Positions 28,201 through 43,200 are shown, counted from the stretch's first letter. The stretch: 64,000 nucleotides of DNA from Haliotis asinina (GCF_037392515.1 NC_090291.1:18193501-18257500), one strand, 5' to 3'. Made by a program: numbers and translations. Notes: generated by a model not told the origin, from the sequence alone.

Positions 28201-31200
28201 GCAAGATCCTTATATAATTCAATAACTTCTATTAAAAGTGGATGTTTACAAGAATGATTTTTGATCGCCTGAAGGCAAGAAGGAGAATCAGAAGCGATTA
28301 CATATTGTCTATATTTAGGTTGCCCTCGAATGTACTTAAGAGCTGTCAACATGGTGTTGACTTCTGCTGTGAAAATAGAGCTGTTATCTGGTATTCTAGA
28401 AGATATTGTTCTGGATCCAGTGACAGTGGCACAAGCCACTGCACCACCATCCTTGGATCCATCTGTAAATATGGACTTGTATCAATCATATTTACTTTTT
28501 ACTTGATTATGGTATGTTCTTGTTTATATTGAAATTCATTCGTTGTCGATTTTTTAAAATGTCGTCAGGGTTAGGTCAACTTCTGGCCTAGCCAAGGAGA
28601 CGAAACAAGGCGGGAGGGAGCTAGAGTTTGTAGCTCAATGCCAGCAGGAGAAAGGAAATGTTTCATACGTAATTCAAGAGGCGGTGTAAGTGAAGATATT
28701 TTGTCCTACAGATCCTCGTAAAGAGGATTGAAAAAACAATTGTACGCAGGGTTGGACTCATTGGAAAATAGTTTGGTAACATACTGCAAAGAGTGAGTGA
28801 GTTAATACTTAACGTCACATTGGCAATATTTCAGCCATATCGTGACGAGAACATTTTGATACTGAAATGAAATATGTATACATTATAAAATCCTGTCGTC
28901 AAAGGACAGTAAAACTACTAGAGCATCACATTTACAATTAAAACTAGTGTGGAGAGTTAAAACAATTACCACTATTCGGACAATACAACATTAAATACGG
29001 GCTGCAGATCGCCAACAAAGGTAGATCACCATACTAGGGGCCATGGGGACTTACAGTACCTTTGCTACCTGCGTGGACCCCAGATGGATTTACACCATCC
29101 CCTCAGCCGTTGGCGATTATACTGAAAGTTAGCCATTATTAAAAACAACAAATATACTACGATTATAAGTTTGGTCGTACTAAATTTACATAGAATGTTT
29201 TGGACTTACGTACCCTCTCAGGAGGACAATAATTTTACAATACTTCAACCCCCCTCGAGGGCACAGCCACTAACAATCTCAGTTATTAATCTAGACTACC
29301 AATAATAAAATATTTATCTATTTACAATTCTGATAACAAATCTAATTCTTTTAAGAAGGCAATAATTAAATGAGAGCTGGTATGAGTAAAAAGATCCTGC
29401 ATAGTTCGTGAGTTAAAATACTGATCCCTTGTGATGGAATACTCTACACAGTCAAGCAGGATATGCTTGACTGTGATTCTTTCATCACAAGGGATGCAGA
29501 ACGGAGGATCCTCACCTTTCAAAAGGTATTCATGAGTATATCGTGTATGGCCAATACGACATCGCCTCAGAATGACCTCCTCAAATCTGGACTGACAACC
29601 CAAGTGGGTATAACCAATATAAGGTTTTATTGCATGTAATTTATTCATACCCACTTGGGTGTCCCACCTCTTTTGCATCAGGTCTCGGATGTACGATCTG
29701 ATTGTAGCTTTATAATCAGAGTATGGGATAAGAAGTGGAGTCACGGGTTTCTTCAGTGCTGCCTTGGCAGCAAGATCAGCCATTGTATTGCCAGAAATGC
29801 CTACATGGCTTGGTAACCAACAAAAGACGATGTCGTATTGGCCAGTAGCAAGATTATTAATTAATTCAATTATTTCTATTAAAAGTGGATGTTTACAAGA
29901 AATATTTTTGATGGCCTGAAGGCAAGAAAGAGAGTCGGAAAAGATAATATATTGGTCATGTTTAGGGTGTCTTTGAATATATTTGAGAGCTGTTAATATG
30001 GCGTTCGCTTCTGCAGTAAAAATAGAACTGTTATTTGGAATTCGAGAAGATATTGTTCTTGATCCAATGACAGTGGCACAAGCTACTGCACCACCGTCTT
30101 TGGAACCATCTGTAAATAAGGGTTTGTAATTGCTATATTTAATTTTTAATTGATTATATTCTTGTTTATATTGTAATTCATTAGTTTCTGATTTTTTAAA
30201 TGAAGTTAATGTTAGGTCGACTTGAGGTCTAACCAACTGCCAAGGAGGAGAAGAAAGAAGACGGGATGGAGCTATGTTTTCCAGCTCAATGCCGGCAGAA
30301 GAAAGAAAGGGTTTAATTCTATGTCCTAGGGGCGGGACAAGAGAAGACTTTTTGTTGTATAAATCCTCATAAAGGGGATTGAAAACACAGTTATAGGCAG
30401 GGTTAGATTCATTAGAGTATAATTTAGTAATGTACTGTAAAGCTAACTTTATACGGCGCTGCTCAAGAGATGGTTCATCAGCCTCAACGTAGAGACTGTC
30501 AACGGGAGAAGTTCTAAAGGACCCAAGACAAAGTCTTAGACCTTGGTGGTGGATAGAGTCTAGAAGTGTTAAGTTGCTTTCACAAGCTCCACCATATATG
30601 ATGGATCCGTAATCTAGTTTCGAACGGATAAGTGATCTATATAAGTTAAGCAGGGTAGTTTGATCTCCTCCCCATTTAGAATTTGAAACAACTTTTAACA
30701 AATCTAGTGCCTTCAGACAGTTGGCCTTAAGTGATTTAATATGCGGCACAAACGTCAAGTGGGAGTCGAAAATAAGACCCAAAAACTTGGCCTCCTTTAC
30801 AACTTTGATAAGTGTATTGTTTAAATACAGTTCGGGGTCTTTATGCGGTTTGTATTTGCGGCAAAAATGTATGCAGTTAGTTTTGGACTTTGAAAATTTA
30901 AAGCCATTTTCTAAACACCATTTATTTATTTTGTTTAAACATAACTGCAGTTGCCGTTCAATGGTATGCATATTTTTACCACGACAAGAAATATTAAAAT
31001 CATCCACAAAAAGTGATCCATCAACTGAATCGTTTAAAACCTTGGATAAACTATTGATCTTAATGCTAAACAATGTGACAGACAATATACTACCCTGCGG
31101 AACACCTTGATCCTGACTATAATGGTCAGACAGGTTAGAACCCACTCGAACTTGAAACTGTCTGTCATTTAAAAAGTTCGATATAAACTGAGGCAAACGG

Positions 31201-34200
31201 CCTCGTAATCCAAAATCATGTAAATCTTTTAAAATCCCATGTTTCCATGTTGTGTCATATGCTTTTTCTAAATCGAAAAAGATTGACACTGCGTGTTGTT
31301 TATTAATTATGGCATTCTTAACAAAAGACTCCAAACGCACCAAATGATCGATAGTACTTCTGTTTTTACGGAAACCACACTGTATATCTGTTATTAGGTT
31401 ATTGGTTTCCAAGTACCAAACAAGTCGATTATTTATCATGCGCTCCATGGTCTTGCAAACGCAGCTAGTTAGTGAAATGGGCCTATAATTGGAAGGATCA
31501 GTATGATCACGTCCAGGTTTGGGAATGGGAACAATTATAGCATCTCGCCAAGACGAGGGAAAGTTTCCAGACGTCCAAATATCATCAAAAATGTTTAAGA
31601 GCGTTTCTAAACATGATTCTGGTAAGTGCTTCAGGAGTTGATAATGCACGTTATCAGCTCCTGTAGCAGTATCATGAGCCTGGTCAAGAGCAGTACGAAG
31701 CTCATGGATCGAAAATACTTCATTGTAATCTTCCCCATTATCTGAAGTGAAATTGATAGGTGTCCTTTCTTGTTGGTTTTTATACTTTTGAAACCGGGGT
31801 ACATAATTCGACGAGGAAGAGTGTCTGGCCAAAGTTTCTCCAAGTTTATTTGCAATGTCAGATTTACTAGTTAATATTTGGTCTCCGTCTTTAAGATGTT
31901 TAATGCTAGATTGTGAACCCTTGCCCTTGATTCTCTGGATCATGTTCCATACTTTTGATATCGGCGTACGCGAATTGATTTTCGACACATAGTTTCGCCA
32001 AGATTGACGTTTATTTTGTTTGAAGATACGTCGTGCTTTTGCATTTAATATTTTGAATTTGTTCAAATTATGGACCATAGGGTGGCGACGGAAATAATGC
32101 TCAGCCTTTTTCCGTGCCTTCCTAGCCTGTTTGCAGTCGTTGTTGAACCATGGTTTTCGTATGTGTGGAATCGTAGAGGACTTTGGAATGCAGTCATCGG
32201 CTATTTTGTTCAGTTCATCAGAAAAGAGTTGGACGGGGTCAGGAACTCCCATAAACAGTTCAGGCTTCAATCTGTTGGATGAAAGTGATTCAAACAAAAG
32301 CCAGTCAGCTTTGGTAAAGTTCCTTCGTGACAAAGGAGGGACGTCAGATGGACATATAGCTTTAAGAATAGTTGGAAAATGGTCACTTCCACACAAGTCG
32401 TCATGGACTGACCATTCAAACTCACCCAGCAGAGTAGAGTCAGTAATTGATAAGTCAAGGGAAGAATATGTTCCTGTACCAGGATGTAAATAAGTATTGG
32501 AATCATCATTAAAGAGACAGATGTTGTTGGCAGAAATAAAATGTTCTAGTATGTTACCTTTGCTGTTTGTATGTGTACCTCCCCACAAGGGATTGTGTCC
32601 ATTCATATCGCCCATGATGATACAGGGCTTAGGAAGTTGGTCATAAAGTGCCTGCAGATCGCCAGGCTGCACAGAAAAGGAAGGAGGAAGATAGAGAGAG
32701 CACAATGTAAAAACAATGTGCATCGTTACACGGACAGCAACGGCTTGAAGATGGGTATTTAGAGGAACAGGACTGTGAATGGTGCCCTGTCTCACTAATA
32801 TTGAAGAACCTCCAGTTGCTTTCGGCCCAGGAGGAGAAAAGCAGTGATATGGAGTATACTGTCGTATATCGATGTGATCGTTTTCTTTAAAATATGTTTC
32901 TTGTAAACAAAATGCCGATGGCTTAAAATCTTGTATAAGTAAATGTATATCATTAAAATTGTTCTTCAGTCCCCTACAATTCCATTGAATAATAGTATTG
33001 GAAGTGTTCATGGAGGCTTAACTGGAGATCGTGATTGGGAGGAGTGTTCACTCCTATGAATTGGTTGTGAAGGAGGAACGTCTATCTCCAGAGGTTCATA
33101 CGAGTTATGAACCTCAACAGATGCAAGAACTTGAGTGGGCGTCTCCACGTTAGTGAGCGCCTTTCGTCTTTTCTGTACTTTCTTTTTCTCTTTTCTAGTT
33201 AAAGTTGCATCATCGGTATGTGTACTTTCCATGGAGTGAGATGGTACATCACGAGTAGGATTGTCTGTTTGTGAAGTGGTTGATTTCATATTACTTTTCT
33301 GAGATATGTCAGAGGGTTGGTGCAGTACAGTCTGGTCATCCTTGACCCAGGAGATGTCGGTCTGACATGACACGGAGACTGTCTTACAAACTCGAGTGGA
33401 GGATGCAATTGCTGCGGAATATGTTTTTACATATGTTTGAGCAGGAGATGGTACTAGTTTTTTTGCTTCTTGGTAGGTTATGTTGTTTGTGTGCTTAATT
33501 CTTAAGATTTGGGCTTCAAATTCAAACGATGGACAGGATTTAGAAGACGCCATGTGATCACCATTGCAGTTAGCACATTTGAGGTCATTTGTGCACTCAG
33601 AGCTATCATGGGCTCCAGTGCAACGGCAGAACTTAGCACCATGACCAAACTTTTGACACTTAAAACATCGGAGTGGATTTGGTACATAAACCTCCACCCC
33701 GATGTTGAAATATCCAGCCTTTAGTGATTTAGGTATTACAGGTTGAGAAAAAGTGAAAAGATAGGTGTTGGTTCTAACAAAGACACCATCTTGTGCTTTT
33801 CTGGAAAAACGTTTTACATGTGTGACTCCTTGAGATTTTAATTCAACAGCAATTTCCTCCTCGCTCATATCAGAAAGACAGCGAGCAACATCTCTCACAA
33901 TGCCTCTGCTCGTGTTCAGTGTCTTGTGCACTGAAACAACAACGGGAGTATTAACAAATTGTTGTAAACCCAACAGATTGACTGATTGTTGTTTCCTCAA
34001 ACACTCCACTAGTAAGGCACCAGTCCGTAGTCGTGTGACATTCTTAACATCTCCACAGACACCTCTAATGCCCAGTGAGATAGCAAACGGGTTTAGTTTT
34101 AAAGGACTTCCGTCAACTGATGCAATTGTGATAAACCGTGGCCAAGAATCAGAAATATCTGGAGCTACCTCCTCATCAGACGAGAGCACATCTACATGTC

Positions 34201-37200
34201 TGCGTTTAGTTGCTTTGCAGGAACCAGGTGAATTGTATTGAGACATGGTATAACATACGAATTCAGCACCCCTGCTCCCCACCCACCATGGAGTGTCAAC
34301 AAGGACGGTGTCAATTTGCACCGGATCTCCAGGATGCTAACACCAGGGATACAGGGGTGGTATACTCCAGTAAATATGACATGAATAGCTATATTTGTCC
34401 AAAAGATTAGTTGTCAGGCTGGTTCGGCCCATAACAATAATCCAAAGACATATAGAATTCAGCAGTCAACATCACCAGATTGGCCCATGAGCCACCGCCT
34501 TCTGGCATAGGACTCTAGGCAATTTCCTCGATGCAGAGAAATAAAATCTGACTCTGAACAAGACCCAAGACCCAACAGTACAATGAAAATGTGCAAAAAT
34601 AATCCCCATGCACAGGGCCTGGCGTGACCAGCCGATTGATAGAACCGGGCCCATTCTACCACCCGTCTAGGTGAAGTCAGGGCCAAAGTGGTGTGTTGAG
34701 CAATAGGAACACTGGTCCTGCTCCTATGCCCTCAACCACCAGGATCCCCTTCTCCACCGACACAGGGCCGCAACCCACGGCAAACGGGTTGGTGGACCAA
34801 ATATGCCCCCGGGTCCACAACGGGGGGTTGGCGAGCACTTAGCGTTACCCAGCACCCACCACGAGGAGGTGGCTCGCCACGGGTGCCCATACTGCAAAGA
34901 GAGTCTGATACGACGATGTTTGAAAGAAGACTCATCGGCCTCGTCTTAAAGACTGTCAATGGGAGAGGTTCAAAAAGATCTAAGACAAAGTCTTAGACCT
35001 TGGTGATGCACAGAATCTAAAGCTTCAAGGCTGCTTTTGCAGGCTCCACCATATACGATGGAGCCGTAATCAAGTTTGGATCGTGTAAGAGCTCGGTACA
35101 GTTGAAGGAGGGTTTTCTCATCCCCTCCCCACTTTGAACTAGAGACAAGTTTCTACAAATCAAGAGCCTTCAGACATTTATTTTTCAAATATTTTATATG
35201 TGGTCGAAAGGTCAAATGCTCATCAAAAATTATACCCAAGAATTTCGCTTCTTTTACAACTTTAATGGTGTGTTATCGAGATATGGTTCTGGGCCTATAT
35301 GAGGTTTATACCTTCGACAAAAGTGGATACAATTAGTTTTTGATTTTGAAAATTTAAATCCATTTTCCAACCTACATTTATCAATCTTATTTAAGCAAAT
35401 CTGCAGTTGTCGTTCATAGACAAGAAATATTAATTCATCCACGAACAGTGATCCATCAATTGAATCGTGTAAAACCTTTGCTAAATTGTTAATCTTAATG
35501 CTAAACAAAGTAACGGACAAAATACTGCCTCGTGGGACACCCTGGTCCTGATTATAACGGTTAGGCAATGTAGAGCCCACTCGGACTTGAAACTGTATTT
35601 CATTTAGAAAGTTTGAAATGAACAGAGGTAAACGACCTCTCAATCCAAAACCATGTGAATCCTTTAAAGTGCAGTATTTCCATGTAGTGTCATATGCTTT
35701 GTCGAGATCCAAAAGAAAACAGACAAAGCATGCTCTTTGTTGATTAAAGTGATCGATGGTACGTTTGTTTTTTTGCGGAAACCACACTGAATATCTGTAA
35801 GAAGATTGTTATTTTCTAAATGCCAAAAGGAGACAATTATTAACCATGCGTTCCATGGTCTTGCAAACACAGCTTGTCAATGAAATTGATCGATAATTCG
35901 AAGGATCGGTATGATCACGTCCAGGTTTAGCAATGAGGACAATAACAGCATCACGCCATGTAGAAGGAAACTTTCCAGACGTCCAAATCTCATCAAAAAT
36001 ATTCAAAAAGGTCTCTAAGCATGATTCTGGCAAGTGCTTCAGCAGCTGATAGTGGATGTTATCAGCTCCTGTAGCAGTATCGCGAGCCTGGTCAAGAGCA
36101 GTTTGGAGTCATGAATTGAAAATATTTCGTTGTAATCTTCCCTATTATCGGAATTGAAATTCATAAAATTTCGTTCTTGTTGTTGTTGACACTTTTGAAA
36201 TTGAGGTAAATAACTAGAGGAAGAAGTATGTTTAGCCAGTGTCTCACCCAGTTTATTTGCAATATCTGATTTATTAATCAATAACTGAGTCCCAATTTTC
36301 AGATCTTGAATGCTAGGTTTCAATTTTCTTCTTGTGCCAGGATTTAAATACGTATTTGAACCATTATTATAAATACATAAATCATTATTCATAATGAAAT
36401 TTTCCAGGATTTGGCTTTTAGCATTTGTCGTAACACCACCCCAGAGTGGACTGTGCCCGTTTAAATCACCCGTGATTATACACGGCTTAGGCAATTCATC
36501 GTACAGAGCTTTAAGTTGGACAACTGATGAAGGCGGAGTGTACAAAGAGCTCAAAGTAACAGCAACATGTAAAGTGAGTCGTACAACAACGGCCTGCAGA
36601 TTTGTTTTAAGCATAACGGGGCTGTGGATTACATCATTCCTAACAAGAACTGAAGATCCTCCAGAGGCCCTTTCCCCTGGACGAGAGAAATAGTGATAGT
36701 GCCTTAGGTATGACTCTTGTAAGCAGAATGCTGACGGTTTAAATTCTTGAACTATAAGATGTAAATCATTCAAATTTGTCCCGAGTCCTCCTCAGTTCCA
36801 TTGTACAAGGGGTGATGAAGTTATCTCTTCGAGGGATTAACAGGAGAACGACCCCTCGCTCTTCTCGAAGGTGGCAAGCTATGTGTCCGAAAATGGCTGC
36901 TTTTAGACACAATCATGTCCTCGAGTGATCCAAACTTATTGAACAGTTGGACATGATTATTAGACCCTTTTGGAACTCTTCCAGTAGGGTTCTGAATTCC
37001 AAATTCAGGTTTAGATTTCGATTTAGTTTTTTTGTAATTTGTTTCACATTTGTGTCAGATTTGGAAAATTGAGTTGATTGTGATAATGGCTGTACCTGAG
37101 GTAATGATGAATCTTTATCACAAGACGCCTGAGACTGAATGATTGTTTGACTTGAAGGCATTTGAGGAGGCCTCACTTCAACTGCTGTAGATATCAAAGT

Positions 37201-40200
37201 AGGAGCAGACGTCTTTGTCCATGTGTAGTCAGTCTGGCAAGCTATTGTTTGAAGAGATACATGGTTTGCCTTCGGCTCTGAAAGTCGTGTAGATGCAGTG
37301 GTGGCACAAGTAGATTGTGGCTGTTCTTGAGCTAAAACAATCCTCCGTGCTTCCACAAAACCTACATTATTGTCATGCTTTATTCGAGAGATTTTAGATT
37401 GAAGTTTCCATGTAGGACATTCCTGTGACGGGGATGGATGGCTACCTGAGCAGTTGACACAAGAAGGAGGATTTGAACATGACTTGCCATCCTCGCATGT
37501 TCCACCACATTGATGACAAGCGACTGGATTATGAAATGACTTAGATCCGTGGCAATACTTCTGACAGCCGTAACATCTTAGGCGATTTGGGATGAAAGCA
37601 TCTACCTTTAGGTTACAGGATCCAGGCTTAAGTGATTCAGGACGAGCCGGAATACCAAATGTAAACAGGTACGTGTTTGTCTTGACTGTTTCATTGTCTT
37701 TCGTCATTGTGACACGTTTTACGTCAATAACACTTTGTGATTTTATTTCTGATACAATTTCAGCTTCGGTCATGTCCGAAAGACAACGTATTGCTTCTCG
37801 CACAATCCCCTTGCTGCTGTTCAAAGTCCTGTGAGGAGAAACTTGCACAGGAACATTCGCTAAAGATTTGGTGGAAAGGAGAATCTGCGACTGAATGTGT
37901 TTCCTGCACTCAATCAAAAGACAGCCAGAACGTAACATTTTAACTTCCCAAGCTAAACCTTCGATACGCTTTGCAATGGCAAAGGGATTCAGCCTTAGAG
38001 GATTTCCATCAGTGGAAGACATGACTAGAAATATTGATCAGTGATCAGAGTTCATTTTTTGTGTTGAAGGATCGTCATCTTCCGAAAAGATTGAATCTTC
38101 TGGTACAAATCGTAAGTTTTTTTTAATGGGGTGCCATGTTAGTAGTAGTTATGTTTCACCCATCTGGCTCCCCACCCACCAGGGAGTGTCAACAAGGACG
38201 ATGGCTTACATCTGTGGATCTCCAACAGATGGCACCAAGGATACCAGGTGGATATACTCAAGCAGAAGCATCCCACTAGACTGGCCCATGAGCCACCGTA
38301 TTCTTGCATAGGACTCTAGGCAATGTAATTCTGTGACATGTTAGAACATACAAAGTCGAAATTGTTCTAACCCTTTCTGAGTTATGAAAAATAATATTCA
38401 TGCACAGGGCACGGCGTGACCAACCCATTGATCGAATCGGGCCGATTCTACTACCCGTCTAGGTGAAGTAAGGGCCAAAGTGGAGTGTTGAGCAGAAGAA
38501 ACACGGTTCAGTCTCCCACCGCTCTCAGCCACCAGACTACCGTCCTCCACCGACACGGCACGCAACCCACGGCAAACAGGTTGCCAATTCGGAGGTGGCT
38601 GTTCACGGGTACCAAATATACTTCAGAAAATCGTCACAATTGGCAGCATTATATCCGGGTGATAATTTGTGAGTTACTAGCGGCAAACTGTTAATTTAGC
38701 TAAAAAATTAAATGACCCCACTCCACTCACTTAAATAATTGTTATCAACTTTCACCCTCTGGCCGTATGTAAGTTCTACCCAGTTTTAAATCCAACCGTT
38801 CAAAGCAATCTTATATTCCAACAAACATCACTTTGAAAAAAGTAACGTTCGCTTTCAACATGCCAGATGTTCTTCACATGTTGCATGTGTAACACCTGCT
38901 TATATGTGTACGCTTTTATCCTGACTACGGCATGTACGAGTGTGCTTGTGTGTGGCTGTACATGTGTGTCATACTTTGTTTGTCTTACATGTGGTGGGAT
39001 TGTGTTGCTTTAAAAACAAGAATTACCCATGGGCAATAAAGAATTATCTTACCTTTTTAATTCTATTGGCAATGGCAGCAGGAGAAGTTTTGTAAATGAT
39101 AGAGAAGAAATTGTGCTCCAGGTTTTCAAAATGTGTTTCGGTTTGTGTTCCTTTGGAATACACGTTATGAGGCGACCTTTTCGCAATATTGCTAGTATAT
39201 GCAAACGTGATAGATTTCACCAAGCATTTTCTAATGTCGAATAATGATTATTTTTCCAAAAAATAATGATTTTAAAGATGTTTTACAGCTTCCAGTACCT
39301 CATCATAGACAAGTTCGCCCTCTTGTGTCTGAGAAATATGCTGGGACAGTTTAGGAACGTAATATATTTACGTTTATGCTGGACACGCCTTGTGTTTAGT
39401 ACTTTCTGTCGAATATGTTCACTTCTTCCATAATTCCTTCGTGTTTGCTAAGGATATTACGTGGCTACCTTCTAGCCGACTAATTGAATGATTCACATAG
39501 TTCCTAGATTTTAAACGGAAAATATTTTGTTGATTTCTTCCCATCTTCCAGACAATCTGCCTTTGACCTAACAATAATTTGGTGTGTTCTTAATTGTATA
39601 AGCTTCAAACTCTTTTCCTATATTTGATCTGATCTGACCTGATCCATATTTGTAGGAATATTAGTTTTGGAGCACTATTGTCAGTACTGGCACTCTCTAA
39701 TTTAGTTTGTACCTGATTTTGCTGTTTTTTTCGTATTGTCATGTCTTCTTACAAGAGTACCCAACTGTTTTGCCTCTGAAATTCAGTGTTATCGTTTCAA
39801 ATAAAAGCTGGTCGTGTGTGCTAACATCATCATCATAGGTGTATTGACTGTCTCCAAGTAAAATGTTTCATAAAAGGGTTTCGATCTCGTCAAGGATCAA
39901 CAGGGTCTCATGCTTTAGGTTTAGTAGTTGTTGCCTAGTTTTTGTATTGTTGATATGTTTATAATTATGAGTATCTAGCGCATATGTTTGGATAATATTC
40001 CAGTCACCGCAAATAATTGTTATCCTGTAGGATATTTACATCAGAATCAGCTTCTTCAATAAATGTTTGAGCCCGTGTACAGCTACTGTAGCTGAGATAT
40101 AGTCTTCAATCCCTATTTCTATTATTAGTTTGCAACGGTGGGAACCTTTGCACTTTCACGATTTCGAAGTAAGAGACGTTTGATTCCAAAATAGCTACCC

Positions 40201-43200
40201 AGTTGATTTATATTTGAAGGGACTAAAGTAACACCTGTTATTGTCCCATTCTGGAATAAATTGTTCTATATCCTTAGTGCACGTCCTGTAAGCAGTATAT
40301 CTGCGATCGGTTTCGTTTCAGGAATGTCAATGCCTTTTCAGTTTTTGAGGTATACAAAATTCAAAGGGTTGAAATAAAATTTATGCAACAAATAGAAATT
40401 AAATAAGAAAGGAAATTCATATCCAGCATAGAGATTGGATTTAGTCACAGTTACTCCCATTTCCAAAAGATCACTCTAATTTTCTCTAATTTCACTCCTA
40501 ATTTTCCTTTTTAGCAGTTAAAGGCAGAACAAAATGGTCATACCGATTTGACTGAATCATTTAAAGAACTGAAACTCTGCTGGATTAGTTTTATAAAGCG
40601 AATTGCTTGGATGGACTGAAATCCTAATAATACAAGGGCAACTGACATCTAAGGTTTTGATTACTAGGGAAAGTAAACCAATGATTTAGTAGGCTGCAGG
40701 TGTTGGCTTCCTATTGGATCTGTAATTGAGGTCATTGCTGTTCAGGATTTTTGTCAAAAATTAATACTGGTAGCTCATTAGGTACCTTATGCCTAATCCC
40801 TGGCACTGGACTAGGCAAATGCATTTATAGGGTGGAAGTTCCCTGAGGTTAAGATCAGTATTGCATTTCATGGGAAATATTGCACAATGATGGAGTCCAT
40901 AGACATATTAAAATTATTTAATAAAAACGGCTGTGGAGTCTGTCATGTTTCGAATTTCGAATTGCAATATTTCCCCGAAACAACGCATTTTCATATAATT
41001 ACCGACTCCATTACATTATCAGCGATAGGGACTCACCTCGTTTGTCGGTTCACTATAAGTCGATGAATAGACGCCTCCATTGTTGTGGATGGTGTACACA
41101 GGCATGTTGACTGTGTTGACTGGACTGAGAGTCATCGTCAGTTCAATAGACTCTTGCAGTGTATGGAGCATCAGGTGGATCTCCCCTGGCATGTCGTTTG
41201 ACCCGTTGTTTGAGAATGTCGTGTTTGATTTGACAGGCATTGTAGTCAACCATGAGAATTCTGGAGCAACACATTAATAAACTATATAGCTATGGTGTTC
41301 AAAGCCGGACAGTTATATTTTCAGGAACAGATCCATGAGCAGATGCAGATACGGATACGAAAGCAGTTGCAGTTATATAGGTACATGGACGCACAAATGT
41401 GCAATTAAGATACAGTCTGATTTTTACTGAATCTTTCCACTGCTATGCATACATGTAGTCATAACGCGACACTGTTTTCATTATCAGTGTCTGTTCAACG
41501 GACAAGACATTTTACCAAACAATGTTTTTGTTTTTGAGAATGATTTTACCCCACTCAGAAACATTTGAAGGGTAAGGGTGATATTATGAGATATTATGAG
41601 ATTTTGAATTCGTTTCAAAACTGGTATTCTGATAATATATAGTCACGTGATACGAAATCTTCAGACTAGGTATGTCCTTTCAAGCACACAGTGCCCTTTC
41701 AAGCACACAGTATTAAATTCGTCAAAACCGGCGGTAATGCGGTTATACGCGTGAATAGAATATACATGCATGAAAAAGTCGTTTTAAAAAGTCTACCTTT
41801 AAGAGCCTGAATTTTTCCTCGAAAGAACGCTGCCCGTGCCCCCCATAAACACAGGAGTATGATGACACCATGCCATGTCGCTATATTTGAGAAAGATAGC
41901 ACATTGTAGATAGGCACCAGATGATCACGTCGTCATGTTAATGAGAAAACAAGAAAACATTATTTAGACTGCGACAACGATGAACATACTCAGCGTCTTT
42001 CTGGTCGTGTCTTACCAATCAACGTTACTAAGCATGTTGCAATTGAAGACGAAGGTTTCTTATGTCATCTTCAAGGGGCATCGCTTCAGGTATTATGGAG
42101 TTATTGCACAGATATCAATTCAAACAGCAATGGAACGGTGTTCAATTTACTTTTGGTATATTCTGCATACGCCGGTTCGATTTGCCGAGCGTCCGATTCC
42201 AAACTCAAAACCGGAATCAATCTGCAGTTAAACTGCCTCAAATTAAAAACGCAATAAACCATGCACATGGAAAAAGGTATCGCAACCCTCCTTCTCTATA
42301 ACATTATCAAAAGTTGAATTCCCTGTTGGCTACCTGCTCCAGTATATATCAAAAGATTGTACAGGGGATGTCTGGCGTATTCTTCGATCAATACTGTTTC
42401 AAACGTGCAGTCGTTTTGAGATCCAGAAAGGTTGATAAACAAATCTGTATTATTTGACAAGAGATGTGGTGTCAAACGTCAGTTCACAAATCAAATTCTG
42501 CATCGTGTGTATCCAACATTTGCATAGATGAAGACATGACAACGATGACGAATAGTTGACAATGAGCGACTGAAGAAAGCTTTAGAATGTCATTCCATGT
42601 CTGAATCTACACTTGTCCCAATTCAGCAAATGGCTGTTTCTTGGTTTGGGGTACAAAACGAACTGTTTCATCTCAAGGTGGCTTGATAACAGTCAGATAC
42701 GGAGAAAAGGATGTCCAGGGGATTACCTGTTATGTCAGAAAGTCACGAGCCACCTTCAGAGGGGCATTATATTGCTGAAGCGTGAAGTGTCTTGAATGAA
42801 GGACTCCACATGCAGCCCATGGATCTCTTCCTTGTAAAGCTGATCTGTCAGATTACCATTAACAACGACGTTGTGTCTGACCATGGGATGTGATGCTCTC
42901 CCATACTACTATACTCATGCTACAAATCTGCCTACGTTTTATGTCAGCATACCGTTCGCCTCGCCGTCTGTTCAATTTTGCTTTGCCATCTCAAGAGTCC
43001 GAATGAAATCTCGACGTGTAAGTGAACGAAACACCATCACAGTCATGTCTCCTGTACCGTAGGTGCTGTATACATCAGCCAAGTCGTGACGGTGGATGAC
43101 TGCAAATCGCTCGTGTTTCCATTATGTTGAACAGAGGTAGTATTTCGAGGAAATACATAATGTCTGTCCTCTGGCCATTCTAGCATCCCATGGTTCGCAT

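Larger units (their letters stand above)
28794..34887 (-). mobile_element. LINE copy A: full-length, intact I-superfamily (Nimb-like) retrotransposon
   Basis: 6094 bp bounded by a 14-bp target-site duplication, CATACTGCAAAGAG, at 28780-28793 and 34888-34901. 5' end GGCACCCG at 34887; 5'UTR about 640 bp; ORF1 34246-33008; ORF2 33011-29322; 3'UTR about 530 bp ending in a hairpin and a short ACTC-type tail. Both ORFs are open, so this copy could be recently or currently active. It interrupts an older copy of the same family (copy 4). Confidence 0.93.
27598..38613 (-). mobile_element. LINE copy 4: older full-length copy split by copy A
   Basis: Same family. The 3' tail starts at 27598, ORF2 C-terminal part 28011-28793, then interruption by copy A, then the rest of ORF2 34902-36800, ORF1 to about 38150, 5'UTR to 38613 (GGTACCCG, matching the family 5' end). 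Taking out copy A and one TSD restores an uninterrupted reading frame across the site (RRIRLSLQYVTKL). No TSD around copy 4 was found. Confidence 0.88.

Noticed and set aside
30721..31110. 129-residue plus-strand frame in copy A (and 59885-60274 in copy B)
   Set aside because: Lies antisense to ORF2 and mirrors the reverse transcriptase; a shadow frame.
41990..42045. Alternative first exon (ATGCTTAGTAACG, donor TTG|GTAAGAC)
   Set aside because: It ends with two bases, out of phase with the signal-peptide exon; 43734-43710 fits.
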